NCBI RefSeq assembly: GCF_029016285.1
Contig: NZ_CP091975.1
Span: 3,224,001-3,288,000, forward strand
Direction of reading: 5' to 3'
Origin: Vibrio sp. DW001
GTDB lineage: Bacteria; Pseudomonadota; Gammaproteobacteria; Enterobacterales; Vibrionaceae
Length of the DNA: 64,000 nucleotides
Numbering within the stretch: the first letter of the stretch is position 1; each line of letters opens with the position of its first letter. The notes beneath the pieces are model-generated. The model was given only the letters and a program-made list of their open reading frames with translations. It did no database searches and was not told where the DNA came from. The position numbers and the translations under genes were made by a program. Positions 11,143-21,049 of the stretch are shown here, in pieces.

Positions 11143-12741
11143 CTATATTTGGAAGGATTTGATTTTTCCGTCCAATTCTTCTGCATTACCTTGCATCTCT
11201 TCCGACATTTCCAATAGTTCAGAAACCACCACGACCGAGGCTTCAACCAATCCTCTAACATTTGTTAGGTTTTGGTTCATTTCGTCTGCAACACTGCTCT
11301 GTTGACCTGCTGCTGTCGCAATATGTACGTTCATATCGTTAATGCTAGTGACTTGATCAACGATACCACTAAGCTCATCTCCGGCACTTCTTACTAATTC
11401 AGCGCCATCTGCCGCTTCAACAACACTCTTTTCCATCATATTAACGGCGGAACTTGCACTATTTTGTAGCTGAGTGATCATCTCTTGTATTTCAACTGTC
11501 GCCTTTTGCGTGCTCTGTGCAAGGTTACGTACCTCGTCTGCAACTACCGCAAAACCACGACCTGCGTCACCTGCTCTAGCTGCTTCTATCGCCGCATTTA
11601 GCGCCAGCAAATTAGTCTGTTCAGAGATGTTTTGAATCGTACCTACCACACTGCTTATTGAGTCAACTCTGACTTCAACTTGATTCACTGCTTCTGCTGA
11701 CTGGCTGATATCTTTTGATAACTCTCTCATTTTACTGACGCTATCGAGGACAAACTGCTGACCAGTTTGAGCTTGAACCAACGCTTTTTCCGTTACTGAA
11801 GAGGCACTCTGCGCATGTTCTGCAACCGTTTGAACCGTTGCACTCATTTCATTCATTGCCGTCGCGAGTTGGTCTATTTCACCAAACTCCTCTTGTGATG
11901 AATCCTTTGTTTCTGACATGCTGATGGTCATCACTTCGGTCATGCTAGACAGCTCTTGAGACGTTTCAACCTGAGCTTTTATGACATCTTGAAGCTGCAC
12001 TCTGGTTTTTTCAAGCTCTCTCGCTAAATCGCCATATTCATCTTTACAATCTAATTCAATTGGCGTTAAAAGGTCTTTTCCTGCCATACCTTTAATTGCT
12101 TCTGCAATATAAGTCGTTTGACGCAACATTACATTGGCCGCGCCAAGTAATATGCCGACAAAAACAATAATCATGATCAATGTTTGCCAGATAACCTGTT
12201 TTATATAGGCATCATAATGCTTTTGTGACACATCTGAACTTTGTGATACCACAACAACCCAATTGGCATTGGACAGTTTAATCGCATGTTCAAACCTTTC
12301 CCCACCCATTAATTCAATATCTTGGCTTTTAGATAATTGAGAGAGCAGTTGCTTTACCGCATTCCCATCATTCGTGGTCGACGTCATCGAATTTAGAGAA
12401 GAGAAATCAGGATGGCCAATAACCTTGCCGCTATCCCTATCTAAAACATAAGTAAAATGTTTTTTACTGCTGCGATTTGACATCGCCTTAATCGCCGATT
12501 CAGCCGCTTGCGTATCCGAATTGTTGGATAAGATAATATCAATAAGGCTTGCTTCAGAATTCGCTTCAATTGCAATCTGTTCTACCTGAATAGAAGTAGA
12601 GGAGTCGTAGAATGTTCGAGCATCCCATAATTGCTTAGAAATAATTAAAACCGTGCTAAAAACCATCAGCATACACAGTTTGGGAACTAACCGTATATCG
12701 GTTATCACCCTTTCCCATGGTTTAATTGTGATACTTGCCAT
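11143..12741 (-). CDS. Methyl-accepting chemotaxis protein
   Basis: 532 residues with classic chemoreceptor topology: TM1 at about 19-38, a periplasmic ligand-binding region of about 140 residues (a small Cache-like fold is suggested by [14 protein letters not shown]), TM2 at about 185-207, a HAMP linker, then a long signalling coiled coil. The signalling tip is unmistakable: [20 protein letters not shown], then [15 protein letters not shown]. It ends KIKSFQI with no CheR-binding pentapeptide. The ligand is unknown. Confidence 0.93.
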   Translation of the reverse strand: MASITIKPWERVITDIRLVPKLCMLMVFSTVLIISKQLWDARTFYDSSTSIQVEQIAIEANSEASLIDIILSNNSDTQAAESAIKAMSNRSSKKHFTYVLDRDSGKVIGHPDFSSLNSMTSTTNDGNAVKQLLSQLSKSQDIELMGGERFEHAIKLSNANWVVVVSQSSDVSQKHYDAYIKQVIWQTLIMIIVFVGILLGAANVMLRQTTYIAEAIKGMAGKDLLTPIELDCKDEYGDLARELEKTRVQLQDVIKAQVETSQELSSMTEVMTISMSETKDSSQEEFGEIDQLATAMNEMSATVQTVAEHAQSASSVTEKALVQAQTGQQFVLDSVSKMRELSKDISQSAEAVNQVEVRVDSISSVVGTIQNISEQTNLLALNAAIEAARAGDAGRGFAVVADEVRNLAQSTQKATVEIQEMITQLQNSASSAVNMMEKSVVEAADGAELVRSAGDELSGIVDQVTSINDMNVHIATAAGQQSSVADEMNQNLTNVRGLVEASVVVVSELLEMSEEMQGNAEELDGKIKSFQI

Positions 12742-12857
12742 TCCTAATTCTCCACGTATTCTGGTACTACTTAACTCGTTAGTTAAATAATAAATGTAGT
12801 TTCTCTTCCATTTATTATGACGACACTGAGCATCTTTATAATTAATTTGAGCCTCGA

Positions 12858-13649
12858 ATGAAAAAACATCATATCAAAAATGACGTCAAACCAATGAGCT
12901 TAATGTCACTGGTACTATCCTTTTTATCCTTATTTGTGATCTCTGGACTGATATTCTTTAAACCTTCGCCAGATACCTATTCCTTACTTATCGGCATCGA
13001 TAGCGTAATCTGTAGTCTCTTTTTGTTACAGCTCACAATCGATCTCTTTCGTTCTAAAAATCGACTCGTTTATTTGAAGGAACACTGGATAGATTATCTC
13101 GCAAGCATACCGTTAATAGAGCCTCTTCGTTACGGCCGAATATTCCAGATATTAAGGGTAATCAGGGTTATTCAATCGGGAAAACATATCTTTCAGCAAA
13201 TAAATAAAAATAGAAAAGAAGCGACACTTGCTTCTATCTTATTGCTACTGGTTTTTCTACTTACAATTGGGTCTACCGCGATTCTCGCAGCCGAAGGGGG
13301 ACAACCAGATGCAAACATAAATAATGCTGGGGATGCATTATGGTGGGCCATGGTGACCGTCTCAACGGTGGGTTATGGCGATCACTATCCGACAACAGAT
13401 ATAGGCAAAATTGTTGCGTCAATAATCTTAATTTGCGGTGTAGGCATATTTGGTATGATTTCAGGTTTAATCACATCGCTACTCGCCACGCCTAAATTTA
13501 ATAACCTACAAGACCAATCACTTAAAAATCATCAATTAGCTGAAAACAATCAATTATTAGAAAAGCTCATCTCAAACCAACAAATCCTAGTGGAAAGAAT
13601 TGATCTATTGGAGCAGTCGATTGACAACAAGTTAAATTCAGAGGAATAG
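12858..13649 (+). CDS. Voltage-gated-type potassium channel
   Basis: 263 residues. Several N-terminal membrane helices include an S4-like positively charged helix ([16 protein letters not shown]). A pore loop carries the K+ selectivity filter [12 protein letters not shown] at about residues 165-176, and S6 follows. The last 45 residues form a predicted coiled coil (leucine-rich, [23 protein letters not shown]), probably for tetramer assembly. There is no RCK/TrkA domain. It is divergent from the chemoreceptor gene. Confidence 0.88.
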   Translation: MKKHHIKNDVKPMSLMSLVLSFLSLFVISGLIFFKPSPDTYSLLIGIDSVICSLFLLQLTIDLFRSKNRLVYLKEHWIDYLASIPLIEPLRYGRIFQILRVIRVIQSGKHIFQQINKNRKEATLASILLLLVFLLTIGSTAILAAEGGQPDANINNAGDALWWAMVTVSTVGYGDHYPTTDIGKIVASIILICGVGIFGMISGLITSLLATPKFNNLQDQSLKNHQLAENNQLLEKLISNQQILVERIDLLEQSIDNKLNSEE

Positions 13650-13705
13650 CCATACCAATCCGAAAAATTAACTGAACAGCAATGTAGCGATCATGGAACC
13701 GACAT

Positions 13706-13764
13706 CAATGGGTAGGGAGGCTCATTGCTGAACGTACAGGGATGTCTTGAGCCGTCGGCGGAAT
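13706..13764 (+). repeat. 59-bp intergenic repeat, copy A
   Basis: Ungapped alignment with 34735-34793 gives 49 of 59 identical positions. The element opens with an imperfect hairpin (CAATGGGT ... GCTCATTG) and continues with a shared CGTACA, GTCTTGAG and GCGGAAT core. It lies in a gene-free stretch after the channel gene. I do not know a name for this repeat. Confidence 0.75.
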
Positions 13765-13802
13765 GACATTAACGTTGATCATAAACGGAGTCAGGTATAA
13801 CG

Positions 13803-13835
13803 AAAAAGGTGGACAACATTCGTCGGCCACCTTTT
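13803..13835. terminator. Terminator between the channel gene and the CYTH/CHAD gene
   Basis: Stem AAAAGGTGG / CCACCTTTT with a 14-nt loop, flanked by A- and T-runs. It could act on both convergent transcripts. Confidence 0.8.
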
Positions 13836-13866
13836 AGCTAATAGAGGAATATTATCTTATGATCTT

Positions 13867-15390
13867 TTAACTACTCCAATAAGGTTGAACCTCTACACTC
13901 ATTGCTCGGGTTTGCTCCATTGCATGTAAAATGGAAGCCTCTTGTCTCGCAAGCCATCTTTCCAGTTGACCTCTGTCTTCTTCATCAAGCTCTTTGTGGT
14001 TAATGAGCTCTTCGAGTGGCCTTAACGTAAGTAGATCGTCAATCCCGTGGAGAAGATCGTCCCAAGGCATACGGAAATTATTGCGTTGGTCAATATCGTA
14101 CACCGACGCAAAACAGATACCAGTATAAAGGTTCCTCATAAGCCCATAGCGTTGTTCTATATATTCATCACGTGTGAGCGCTGTATGAGGAGGAAAGGCT
14201 TCGATCAACTCAGCCCATGTTCGATCAAGTTGGTATTGAGAAAAGCGCTTAACTGGATTTGCCATTTTCTCTTTTGCTTTTTCATCTAAAAATGGGTGCC
14301 AACCTCTTCCCATTAACCAACGACTTAAGTCAAGAAGCAACCCTGTATATCGAGCCGATGTAAATAAGGTAATCATGTCGTCTTGTGTCGGTAGCTCTTC
14401 TTTACTCTTGATAAGTTTATTCACCAGTAGCTTTCTTGCGTCAAGTTTTCGAAGAGCATGGCCTTTATCTTCACAAAGGTCATCAATATAATCGGCCGTT
14501 TTTAACCAACTAAGCTCTTCATCTAACCATTTCAACTCTTGACGCAATAATGCGCTTGCTCTTCGAGGAACAATACCACCATACACCGTTAAGATTTGTC
14601 TGATAAACGAGATCGAATTGCTAATTTGTGCAAGTACTTGATTCGAAGGGTGTTCAAAATATATCTGTTCGTGAAAATGCCAATGAGATAAAGCATGTTC
14701 AAGTGAGTTCACGAAACACACTTCAACACTGTCCTCTGTTCTAGTCTCAACCAAAGCGAGTGGCTTCACCTCGTCTCCCTCATAGCCTTGAGCGAGTCGA
14801 TAACCCCTTGCCGCTTTGCTTAAATTGCCTAAGCGCATACCACCCTCTTCACTTAAACTTCTTGCCAAAGTGAAAAGTGAGTCCGCTTGTCCTGACTTAA
14901 GTTCGAGTTCCACCTCACAAATCGGTGATTCTTTGTCCCCAGCGACCACAACACCTTGATCGAATGCCACTTCAATTTGACTACCGTCAGCCATGCTTAC
15001 CAACCATTGTTCTCGGGTGAAATTGGTTGAAAATATAGGGAGGATATCGTGTTGTAATTCGGAAAAGTCTTTACCTGGCGGCCATATATCTTTCGGGTGG
15101 AGTGTTAGGTCAGGAGAGTTACTACTATGTTCAGCGTTATATTCGGGTCGTTGATGTAATCCAGCTACCACTCGTCCAGATGTTTTTACAGTCTGAACAT
15201 AAACCTCATCAAACCGTCGAATACGTAAGCCTATATCATGCTCACGCAGCCAGTTGTCTTGAGTATCAAAATAGATGTTACCTAGTTCTCTACAACTGTT
15301 CTGAAGCGTTTTAACCTCCGCAATTTTTCTTCGTAATTTTTCCGAAAAATCCGGTCGTACAAAAAACTTCAGTTCTATCTCGGTTTCCAT
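13867..15390 (-). CDS. ygiF: CYTH-CHAD inorganic triphosphatase (YgiF type)
   Basis: 507 residues. The N-terminus has the CYTH tunnel-fold signature EIELK (ExExK, residues 4-8), followed by basic tunnel residues in LRIRRF. The C-terminal half is a helical CHAD domain rich in His/Arg/Lys (LRQELKWLDEEL, ALRKLDARKLL), proposed to bind polyphosphate. The E. coli homologue YgiF hydrolyses tripolyphosphate. Its nearness to the phosphate transporter genes fits phosphate metabolism. Confidence 0.88.
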   Translation of the reverse strand: METEIELKFFVRPDFSEKLRRKIAEVKTLQNSCRELGNIYFDTQDNWLREHDIGLRIRRFDEVYVQTVKTSGRVVAGLHQRPEYNAEHSSNSPDLTLHPKDIWPPGKDFSELQHDILPIFSTNFTREQWLVSMADGSQIEVAFDQGVVVAGDKESPICEVELELKSGQADSLFTLARSLSEEGGMRLGNLSKAARGYRLAQGYEGDEVKPLALVETRTEDSVEVCFVNSLEHALSHWHFHEQIYFEHPSNQVLAQISNSISFIRQILTVYGGIVPRRASALLRQELKWLDEELSWLKTADYIDDLCEDKGHALRKLDARKLLVNKLIKSKEELPTQDDMITLFTSARYTGLLLDLSRWLMGRGWHPFLDEKAKEKMANPVKRFSQYQLDRTWAELIEAFPPHTALTRDEYIEQRYGLMRNLYTGICFASVYDIDQRNNFRMPWDDLLHGIDDLLTLRPLEELINHKELDEEDRGQLERWLARQEASILHAMEQTRAMSVEVQPYWSS

Positions 15391-15600
15391 TTGCTATTTA
15401 TACCTTTAAAAGTAGTCCTACACAGGATATTGCCTATTTTTGCCTACCGCAAGATCGAAATTTAGCCGAATAGATGATCTAAATCAGTTTTATTGGTCAA
15501 TTTATTAGGTTACCATGCGCGACTTTATAGCCCTAGGCAACCAATTACTTTTTTTTGGTATATGGTTTATGTAGGTTCTATTTTTTTAGGTTTGATCACT

Positions 15601-16281
15601 ATGCCAGTAAATACAATCATGGGGCTGTTCGCCAAATCCCCAATAAAACCTCTACAAAAACACGTAGCGGTTGTAGATGAATGCTGTTCTCAACTTATAC
15701 CGTTTTTTGAAACTTGCCATCAAGGCGATTGGGAAAAAGCGGAAGAAATTCGAGCACGCATTTCTGAACTAGAGAAAGAAGCCGATGTTTTGAAGCGTGA
15801 AATTCGCTTAAAACTACCAAGCGGATTGTTTATGCCTGTCGACCGTACAGACATGTTGGATCTCATAACTCAACAAGACAAACTCGCTAACCTCGCCAAA
15901 GATATTTCAGGCCGTGTTATAGGACGCAGACTGAACATACCTGATGCTATCAACGATAACTTTATTGCCTACGTTAAGCGCTGTATTGATTCAGCACATC
16001 TTGCGTATAGGGTCGTACAAGAATTTGATGAGTTAATAGAAACTGGATTTAAAGGCCGTGAAGTAAGTTTAGTGGCTGAGATGATTCATCAATTGGATTT
16101 GATAGAAGACGACACCGATATATTGCAAATTAAATTACGTCAGCAATTAATGGCCATTGAAAATGACTATAACCCGATTGACGTTATGTTTTTGTACAAA
16201 ATTCTTGAATGGGTTGGCGAAATCGCCGATCAGGCTGAACGAGTAGGTACTCGTTTAGAACTGATGCTCTCTCGTTCATAA
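15601..16281 (+). CDS. DUF47/PhoU-like phosphate transport regulator
   Basis: 226 residues of the TIGR00153/DUF47 family, helical proteins related to PhoU and usually paired with Pit transporters. The segment SELEKEADVLKREIRLKLP is typical. The open frame runs back to 15493, but that extension is hydrophobic and unlike the family; the ATG at 15601 (MPVNTIMGLFAKSP) gives the expected start. The stop is 100 bp before pit, suggesting one operon. Confidence 0.88.
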   Translation: MPVNTIMGLFAKSPIKPLQKHVAVVDECCSQLIPFFETCHQGDWEKAEEIRARISELEKEADVLKREIRLKLPSGLFMPVDRTDMLDLITQQDKLANLAKDISGRVIGRRLNIPDAINDNFIAYVKRCIDSAHLAYRVVQEFDELIETGFKGREVSLVAEMIHQLDLIEDDTDILQIKLRQQLMAIENDYNPIDVMFLYKILEWVGEIADQAERVGTRLELMLSRS

Positions 16282-16381
16282 TTTTTCAATCACTTTGTAA
16301 ATTCAGGTTCAATCATTGTGCCGATTAATCGGCATCAAAGTAATGTGCGCTGCGCATAACCTGGGTTTCTTAAATTAAGGT

Positions 16382-17647
16382 ATGACAATGGATACCCTCG
16401 CTAATTATGGCACTATCCTTCTTATCATCGCTGCACTATTTGGTTTTTTAATGGCTATTGGTATTGGGGCAAATGATGTCGCCAATGCTATGGGAACGTC
16501 TGTTGGTTCTAAAGCCCTAACGGTAAAACAAGCGATTGTTATCGCAATGATTTTCGAATTTGCCGGTGCTTACCTAGCGGGTGGTGAAGTTACAGATACC
16601 ATTCGTAAAGGGGTAATCGATACCTCTTTGTTTGAAAGCCAACCAGAGATTCTTGTCTTCGGTATGATGTCAGCACTATTAGCGGCTGGTACTTGGCTTT
16701 TATTGGCCTCTTTTCGAGGGTGGCCAGTATCCACGACACATTCCATTATAGGTGCCATTATCGGTTTTGCTCTTGTTTCTGTTGGTTCAGAAGCTGTAGA
16801 TTGGAAATCGGTTCAAGGCATTGTGGGGAGTTGGATAGTCACCCCTCTAATTTCAGGTATTATTGCTTACTATATCTTTGTCACTGCACAACGACTCATC
16901 TTTGATACTGCCACACCGCTTATCAATGCCAAACGTTTCGTTCCTGTTTATATGTTCATAACCACTCTAGTTATCGCCTTAGTTACGATCAAAAAAGGGC
17001 TAAAACATATAGGCTTACACCTAACTGGTTTTGAAGCTTGGGGTTGGGCAATTGCTGTTTCGGCTTGCGTAATGATCGGTGGTTACATCTACATTGGCAA
17101 GAAATTCGAAGCAAGTAAAGATGACCACAGCTTTGCTGGTGTCGAAAAAATCTTTAGCACCTTAATGGTTATCACAGCATGTGCTATGGCATTTGCTCAT
17201 GGTTCAAACGATGTTGCGAATGCCATTGGCCCTCTTTCTGCTATCGCGGCAACGATTGAAAACATGGGTGAAATATCATCTAAAAGCACTATCGCATGGT
17301 GGATATTACCGCTTGGTGGTATTGGTATTGTGGTCGGCCTAGCCACCATGGGTCATAAAGTAATGGCGACAGTTGGAACCGGCATAACAGAATTAACACC
17401 GAGTCGCGGGTTCGCAGCTCAACTTGCAACCGCTTGTACAGTGGTTTTAGCATCCGGTACCGGTTTACCTATCTCAACCACGCAAACATTGGTTGGTGCC
17501 GTGTTAGGCGTCGGTTTTGCCCGTGGTATTGCGGCATTAAACCTTGGCGTTGTTAGGAATATCGTTATCTCTTGGGTTATTACCCTACCTGCTGGTGCTA
17601 TTTTAGCTGTGATATTTTTCTATATTTTGGAAGCGATATTTATCTAA
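16382..17647 (+). CDS. Low-affinity inorganic phosphate transporter (Pit family)
   Basis: 421 residues with about 10-12 membrane helices and the two inverted-repeat signatures of the PiT family: GIGANDVANAMGTSVGS near residue 30 and AHGSNDVANAIGPLSAI near residue 280. Each is followed by a P-x-STT(H/Q) segment (WPVSTTHSIIG, LPISTTQTLVG). It probably imports metal-phosphate with H+ or Na+. ATG 16382 or 16388 are both possible. Confidence 0.92.
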   Translation: MTMDTLANYGTILLIIAALFGFLMAIGIGANDVANAMGTSVGSKALTVKQAIVIAMIFEFAGAYLAGGEVTDTIRKGVIDTSLFESQPEILVFGMMSALLAAGTWLLLASFRGWPVSTTHSIIGAIIGFALVSVGSEAVDWKSVQGIVGSWIVTPLISGIIAYYIFVTAQRLIFDTATPLINAKRFVPVYMFITTLVIALVTIKKGLKHIGLHLTGFEAWGWAIAVSACVMIGGYIYIGKKFEASKDDHSFAGVEKIFSTLMVITACAMAFAHGSNDVANAIGPLSAIAATIENMGEISSKSTIAWWILPLGGIGIVVGLATMGHKVMATVGTGITELTPSRGFAAQLATACTVVLASGTGLPISTTQTLVGAVLGVGFARGIAALNLGVVRNIVISWVITLPAGAILAVIFFYILEAIFI

Positions 17648-17690
17648 TCAATGTTAGAGCAATGTCATATTTGATTCAAAAGTGAAAAAA

Positions 17691-17713
17691 GGCACGTTTA
17701 TACGTGCCTTCTT
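17691..17713 (+). terminator. Terminator of the DUF47-pit operon
   Basis: Stem GGCACG / CGTGCC with loop TTTATA, followed by TTCTT and preceded by AAAAAA. Confidence 0.8.
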
Positions 17714-17825
17714 AGTTGCATGAACAGCATAAAATTCTTACTATTCTCCCACTGGAAAATTCGAATAATGATTAGAACGAAATATGGTACCGATTTTATC
17801 GCCATAAATTCGTAAGGAACACACT

Positions 17826-18437
17826 GTGAAAAAATTGGTTTATGTTGTTTTATTTGTTTGCTTCTCAATACCAAGTGCATTTGCAGCACCGAGGTACATC
17901 GCAGATAGTCTATTCACTTATATGCATGCTGGTCCGGGTAATGAATTTCGTATCATCGGCAGTGTCGATGCTGGTGACAAAGTGAACCTTGTCGACGTGA
18001 ATACCAAGGCTAAATACAGTCAGGTTATTGACTCTAAGGGTCGAAAAGGTTGGGTAGAAAGCCGTTTTGTAACTCGCCAAGCAAGCATGGCAGAACGTTT
18101 ACCTAAGCTCGAAGCAGAATTATCCTCGGTTAAAGAACAGCTTGCTAATGCTCGTAAAAACTCAGATGAAGCAAAATCAGGCTTAGTTCAATCTCTTGAT
18201 TTACGTAACAAACAGATCGCTGAGCTAGAGCAGAATCACAGTGACATTAGCCAGCAATTGACGAGCTCTCAAACAGAAATTCGAGAACTACGCGCTAAAC
18301 TAGATACACAAAAAGAAGACCTACTGCTTAAATACTTCATGTATGGCGGTGGTGTAGCGGGTATTGGCTTATTGTTCGGACTCGTTCTTCCGCATATCGT
18401 TCCTAGACGTAAAAAAGCGCCAAACGGTTGGGCTTAA
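17826..18437 (+). CDS. ygiM: SH3-domain membrane protein (YgiM/TIGR04211 type)
   Basis: 203 residues: signal peptide (MKKLVYVVLFVCFSIPSAFA), a bacterial SH3 domain (about 22-90, with YMHAGPGNEFRIIGSV and GWVESRFV), a coiled coil (about 95-165) and one C-terminal membrane helix (about 172-192) ending in RRKK. It resembles E. coli YgiM, also located near cca. It is probably an inner-membrane-anchored periplasmic protein; its function is unknown. Confidence 0.85.
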   Translation: MKKLVYVVLFVCFSIPSAFAAPRYIADSLFTYMHAGPGNEFRIIGSVDAGDKVNLVDVNTKAKYSQVIDSKGRKGWVESRFVTRQASMAERLPKLEAELSSVKEQLANARKNSDEAKSGLVQSLDLRNKQIAELEQNHSDISQQLTSSQTEIRELRAKLDTQKEDLLLKYFMYGGGVAGIGLLFGLVLPHIVPRRKKAPNGWA

Positions 18438-18481
18438 TTCCTACGGTATGTCGCGATTAGCTCATCGCGATTAAATAACCT

Positions 18482-18510
18482 AAAAAGGTCGCAATAATCG
18501 CGACCTTTTT
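18482..18510 (+). terminator. Terminator after the ygiM-type gene
   Basis: 11-bp perfect stem AAAAAGGTCGC / GCGACCTTTTT with a 7-nt loop. A second perfect hairpin (TCGCGAT / ATCGCGA, 18451-18470) lies just upstream. Confidence 0.92.
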
Positions 18511-18547
18511 CTATTTCCCAGAGTAGCATGATATTTCTGTCGAACAA

Positions 18548-19330
18548 TCAACCTCGCCATTCATAGAGCGCTGGAATCTCAATCACATCGCCATCAAAAC
18601 CGACGGTGATATATCTTGGGGTAATCGTCAGTAATTGCACTGCATCACTTATCCAATCCCCTTCATACAGCTCTACACCATTAATCTTCACCCAACGATG
18701 TTGCACATTGCCGGCATACATATGTGTTTGTAAATTCATGGCGGGTAGTTTCCCCTCAAACACATATTCATAGTCAACCAATTCAATTTTCTCGACATCG
18801 TTAGGTGAGTCGTTGGACGATGGTGATTGAGAAGATACATCGCCATTTAACGCGTCTTGTACTCGCTCTGCAAGTTCCGAAGAGAGCCCACTAAGGTCAA
18901 GAGACTCTAATTGAAAGTCATCACTTGCCGGCATTACATTATTGTTTGAATGCTTCGCTTCATTGCTTGTATATCCCACCAACTTAGTTTCACTCTCTTG
19001 GAGCTCTAGCGATGGTTCGATGGTCCTAAGCTCTGCGAACTCTGGGTAAGCAAGAAATGTCACTCGTGGTGTTTTAGGTAAGCGTTGCCGCTCTTGTTGT
19101 TCTTCAAGCGCCACCATCGCCTGCTCAGTTTGTCGCTGCCACGATTGTTTGGCGTCATAGCCAATATAGGCGATAGAGGCGATAGGTGGCAGCAGTATTA
19201 AAGAGATGATCAACACCACGTTATTTTTTCTTTTTGGTTGGCTAAATTGATGTGCTGTGACAGGTGGCGGTGTATGAATCGCTTTATAGCCTTGCTCTGA
19301 CTGTGCCAGAGATTTCATTAATTCAGACAC
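18548..19330 (-). CDS. gspB: Type II secretion accessory protein GspB
   Basis: 260 residues with a cytoplasmic N-terminus, one membrane helix (about 37-55, NVVLIISLILLPPIASIAYIG), a low-complexity periplasmic linker, and a C-terminal GspB/PulB domain (KINGVELYEGDW, LLTITPRYITVGFDG). It is encoded 2 bp after gspA. GspAB of Aeromonas and Vibrio help insert the GspD secretin through peptidoglycan. The main gsp operon is not in this window. Confidence 0.88.
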   Translation of the reverse strand: MSELMKSLAQSEQGYKAIHTPPPVTAHQFSQPKRKNNVVLIISLILLPPIASIAYIGYDAKQSWQRQTEQAMVALEEQQERQRLPKTPRVTFLAYPEFAELRTIEPSLELQESETKLVGYTSNEAKHSNNNVMPASDDFQLESLDLSGLSSELAERVQDALNGDVSSQSPSSNDSPNDVEKIELVDYEYVFEGKLPAMNLQTHMYAGNVQHRWVKINGVELYEGDWISDAVQLLTITPRYITVGFDGDVIEIPALYEWRG

Positions 19331-19332
19331 AA

Positions 19333-20931
19333 TTATGAGCCCTCTTCTGTCAAGATAATCTTAGGTGAAAACTCGGTTGTCATTCGGTCAAGTAGTTTCA
19401 ACGTATTTTTTCCTACTACTCCATCCGCCGTGAGCCCTTGCCACGTTTGGAATGCTTTAACTCTATTTTCTAATTTCACGTCAAAGATCTGGCTACCCAT
19501 ATTTTCTTCACCTAATACTTTGGATAACATCGCGTCCAGTGTCCGGACATCTTCACCTACACTATTTCGCTTCAGTACTTGAACAATCTCACTGTACCAT
19601 AGAGTTTGATATTCACCGTTCCAGTTAGAACCCAACCAATCTGCGGCTAGCACGACACGTTGCTTACCATTTAGTAGCTCAATTTTGTCTTGAGACACCT
19701 TATACAACACTGCATAAAAAGTCCCAACCTCACTCTGTAAAGTAAGCACAACAGGTCTATTTTCTTGCATGATGTTCAGCAAATTTCCGTAACGACTTTC
19801 GCAATGAAATGGTGTACTTTCTGATGAGCAATTGGCATCCAATACCGACGCTTTCACTCCCCACAAACGATACAGCGTTTGCATTACATCGATTTGATTT
19901 TGACTTTTTTGGATAAATACACGTAATTCGTCATCAATACTCTGTTGTTTTTCAAGGCTAGATTCCACAATAGGAATAGGTGGAAAATAGGATTGAATGA
20001 GGGATTCTATCGGTTGATTAAATTTAAACACCAAACCGACCAGAATAACCGCCAACATGGCGGCGCTAAACATTGTAGGGAACGCGTTGGTTGTGCTGGC
20101 CTTAATAGTGGGGGCCATTGGTGCTTGAAATGACATCACGTCCTGACAAGCTTTTTCAGCTTGTTCTGCGGTCACCTCTTTTTCACCACTATAAAAAGCA
20201 TACAGCAGTGCTTTATCGCACACTAAATTAATCAAGCGAGGGACACCCTGGGTGTGCTTGGCAATAACCTTTGATGCCTTAGCACTAAATAATGAATGTT
20301 GACTTCCTGCTATGTGTAGACGAAATTCGATGTATTGGAACACCTCTTTATCGGATAACGGCAACAAATGATAACGACCCGTTATACGTTGAGATAGCTG
20401 TCGAAGCTCAACAGTTTGCAGCTTAACTTGCAATTCAGGTTGACCAATTAATAGCACCTTAAGAAGCTTTTGGCTGTCGGTTTCTAGATTCGTCAATAGA
20501 CGTAGCTGCTCTAAAACTTGGGATGAAAGATGTTGCGCCTCATCGATCAACAGTAACGATTGAACCCCATTCGCATAATTTTCCAGTAAGTACTGGTGGA
20601 TACCTTTGGTTAACTGCTTAAGCGTGGCTTTCTCGGGGTACTGAACATTGAACTCATCGCATATCGCTTCTAAAAGATCGGTCTCTGAGAAGGTTGGATT
20701 AAGAATTAACCCTGCTTTTACGTCATCATTTAGAGACGCTAACATCGCTTTAGATACGGTTGTTTTGCCCGTCCCTACCTCTCCGGTCAGCATCGCAAAT
20801 CCACCGCCATCACCAAGGCCTGCTTGAAGATGCACCATTGCCTCTCGATGACGAGAGCTCAGAAACAAGTATCTTGAACTTGGAACTATCGAAAATGGTG
20901 CTTCAATAAATCCAAAATAATCCTTATACAT
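19333..20931 (-). CDS. gspA: Type II secretion ATPase GspA (ExeA type)
   Basis: 532 residues: an N-terminal AAA ATPase with Walker A GEVGTGKT (50-57) and Walker B LLLIDEAQHLS, one membrane helix (about 284-302), then a periplasmic region ending in a peptidoglycan-binding domain (FQTWQGLTADGVVGKNTLKLL). It works with GspB in secretin assembly. Together the two genes form a self-contained minus-strand operon divergent from cca. Confidence 0.92.
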   Translation of the reverse strand: MYKDYFGFIEAPFSIVPSSRYLFLSSRHREAMVHLQAGLGDGGGFAMLTGEVGTGKTTVSKAMLASLNDDVKAGLILNPTFSETDLLEAICDEFNVQYPEKATLKQLTKGIHQYLLENYANGVQSLLLIDEAQHLSSQVLEQLRLLTNLETDSQKLLKVLLIGQPELQVKLQTVELRQLSQRITGRYHLLPLSDKEVFQYIEFRLHIAGSQHSLFSAKASKVIAKHTQGVPRLINLVCDKALLYAFYSGEKEVTAEQAEKACQDVMSFQAPMAPTIKASTTNAFPTMFSAAMLAVILVGLVFKFNQPIESLIQSYFPPIPIVESSLEKQQSIDDELRVFIQKSQNQIDVMQTLYRLWGVKASVLDANCSSESTPFHCESRYGNLLNIMQENRPVVLTLQSEVGTFYAVLYKVSQDKIELLNGKQRVVLAADWLGSNWNGEYQTLWYSEIVQVLKRNSVGEDVRTLDAMLSKVLGEENMGSQIFDVKLENRVKAFQTWQGLTADGVVGKNTLKLLDRMTTEFSPKIILTEEGS

Positions 20932-21049
20932 TCACTAATCTCTTTTCGTAATAATTCGTTCGCGTTAAATAGACAAAATGTTTTATGCAAAGTACCACTG
21001 GCTGATAGAATGTAAAGCCTGACTAAACGTTTTTACCAAGGAGCCTTGT

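Noticed and set aside
15493..15600. Upstream extension of the DUF47 gene
   Set aside because: The extra 36 residues are unlike the family; the ATG at 15601 fits better.
16932..16942. AACGTTTCGTT, identical to half of the enhancer pair, inside the pit gene
   Set aside because: It encodes ordinary residues in a conserved coding region and is single, so it is probably chance.
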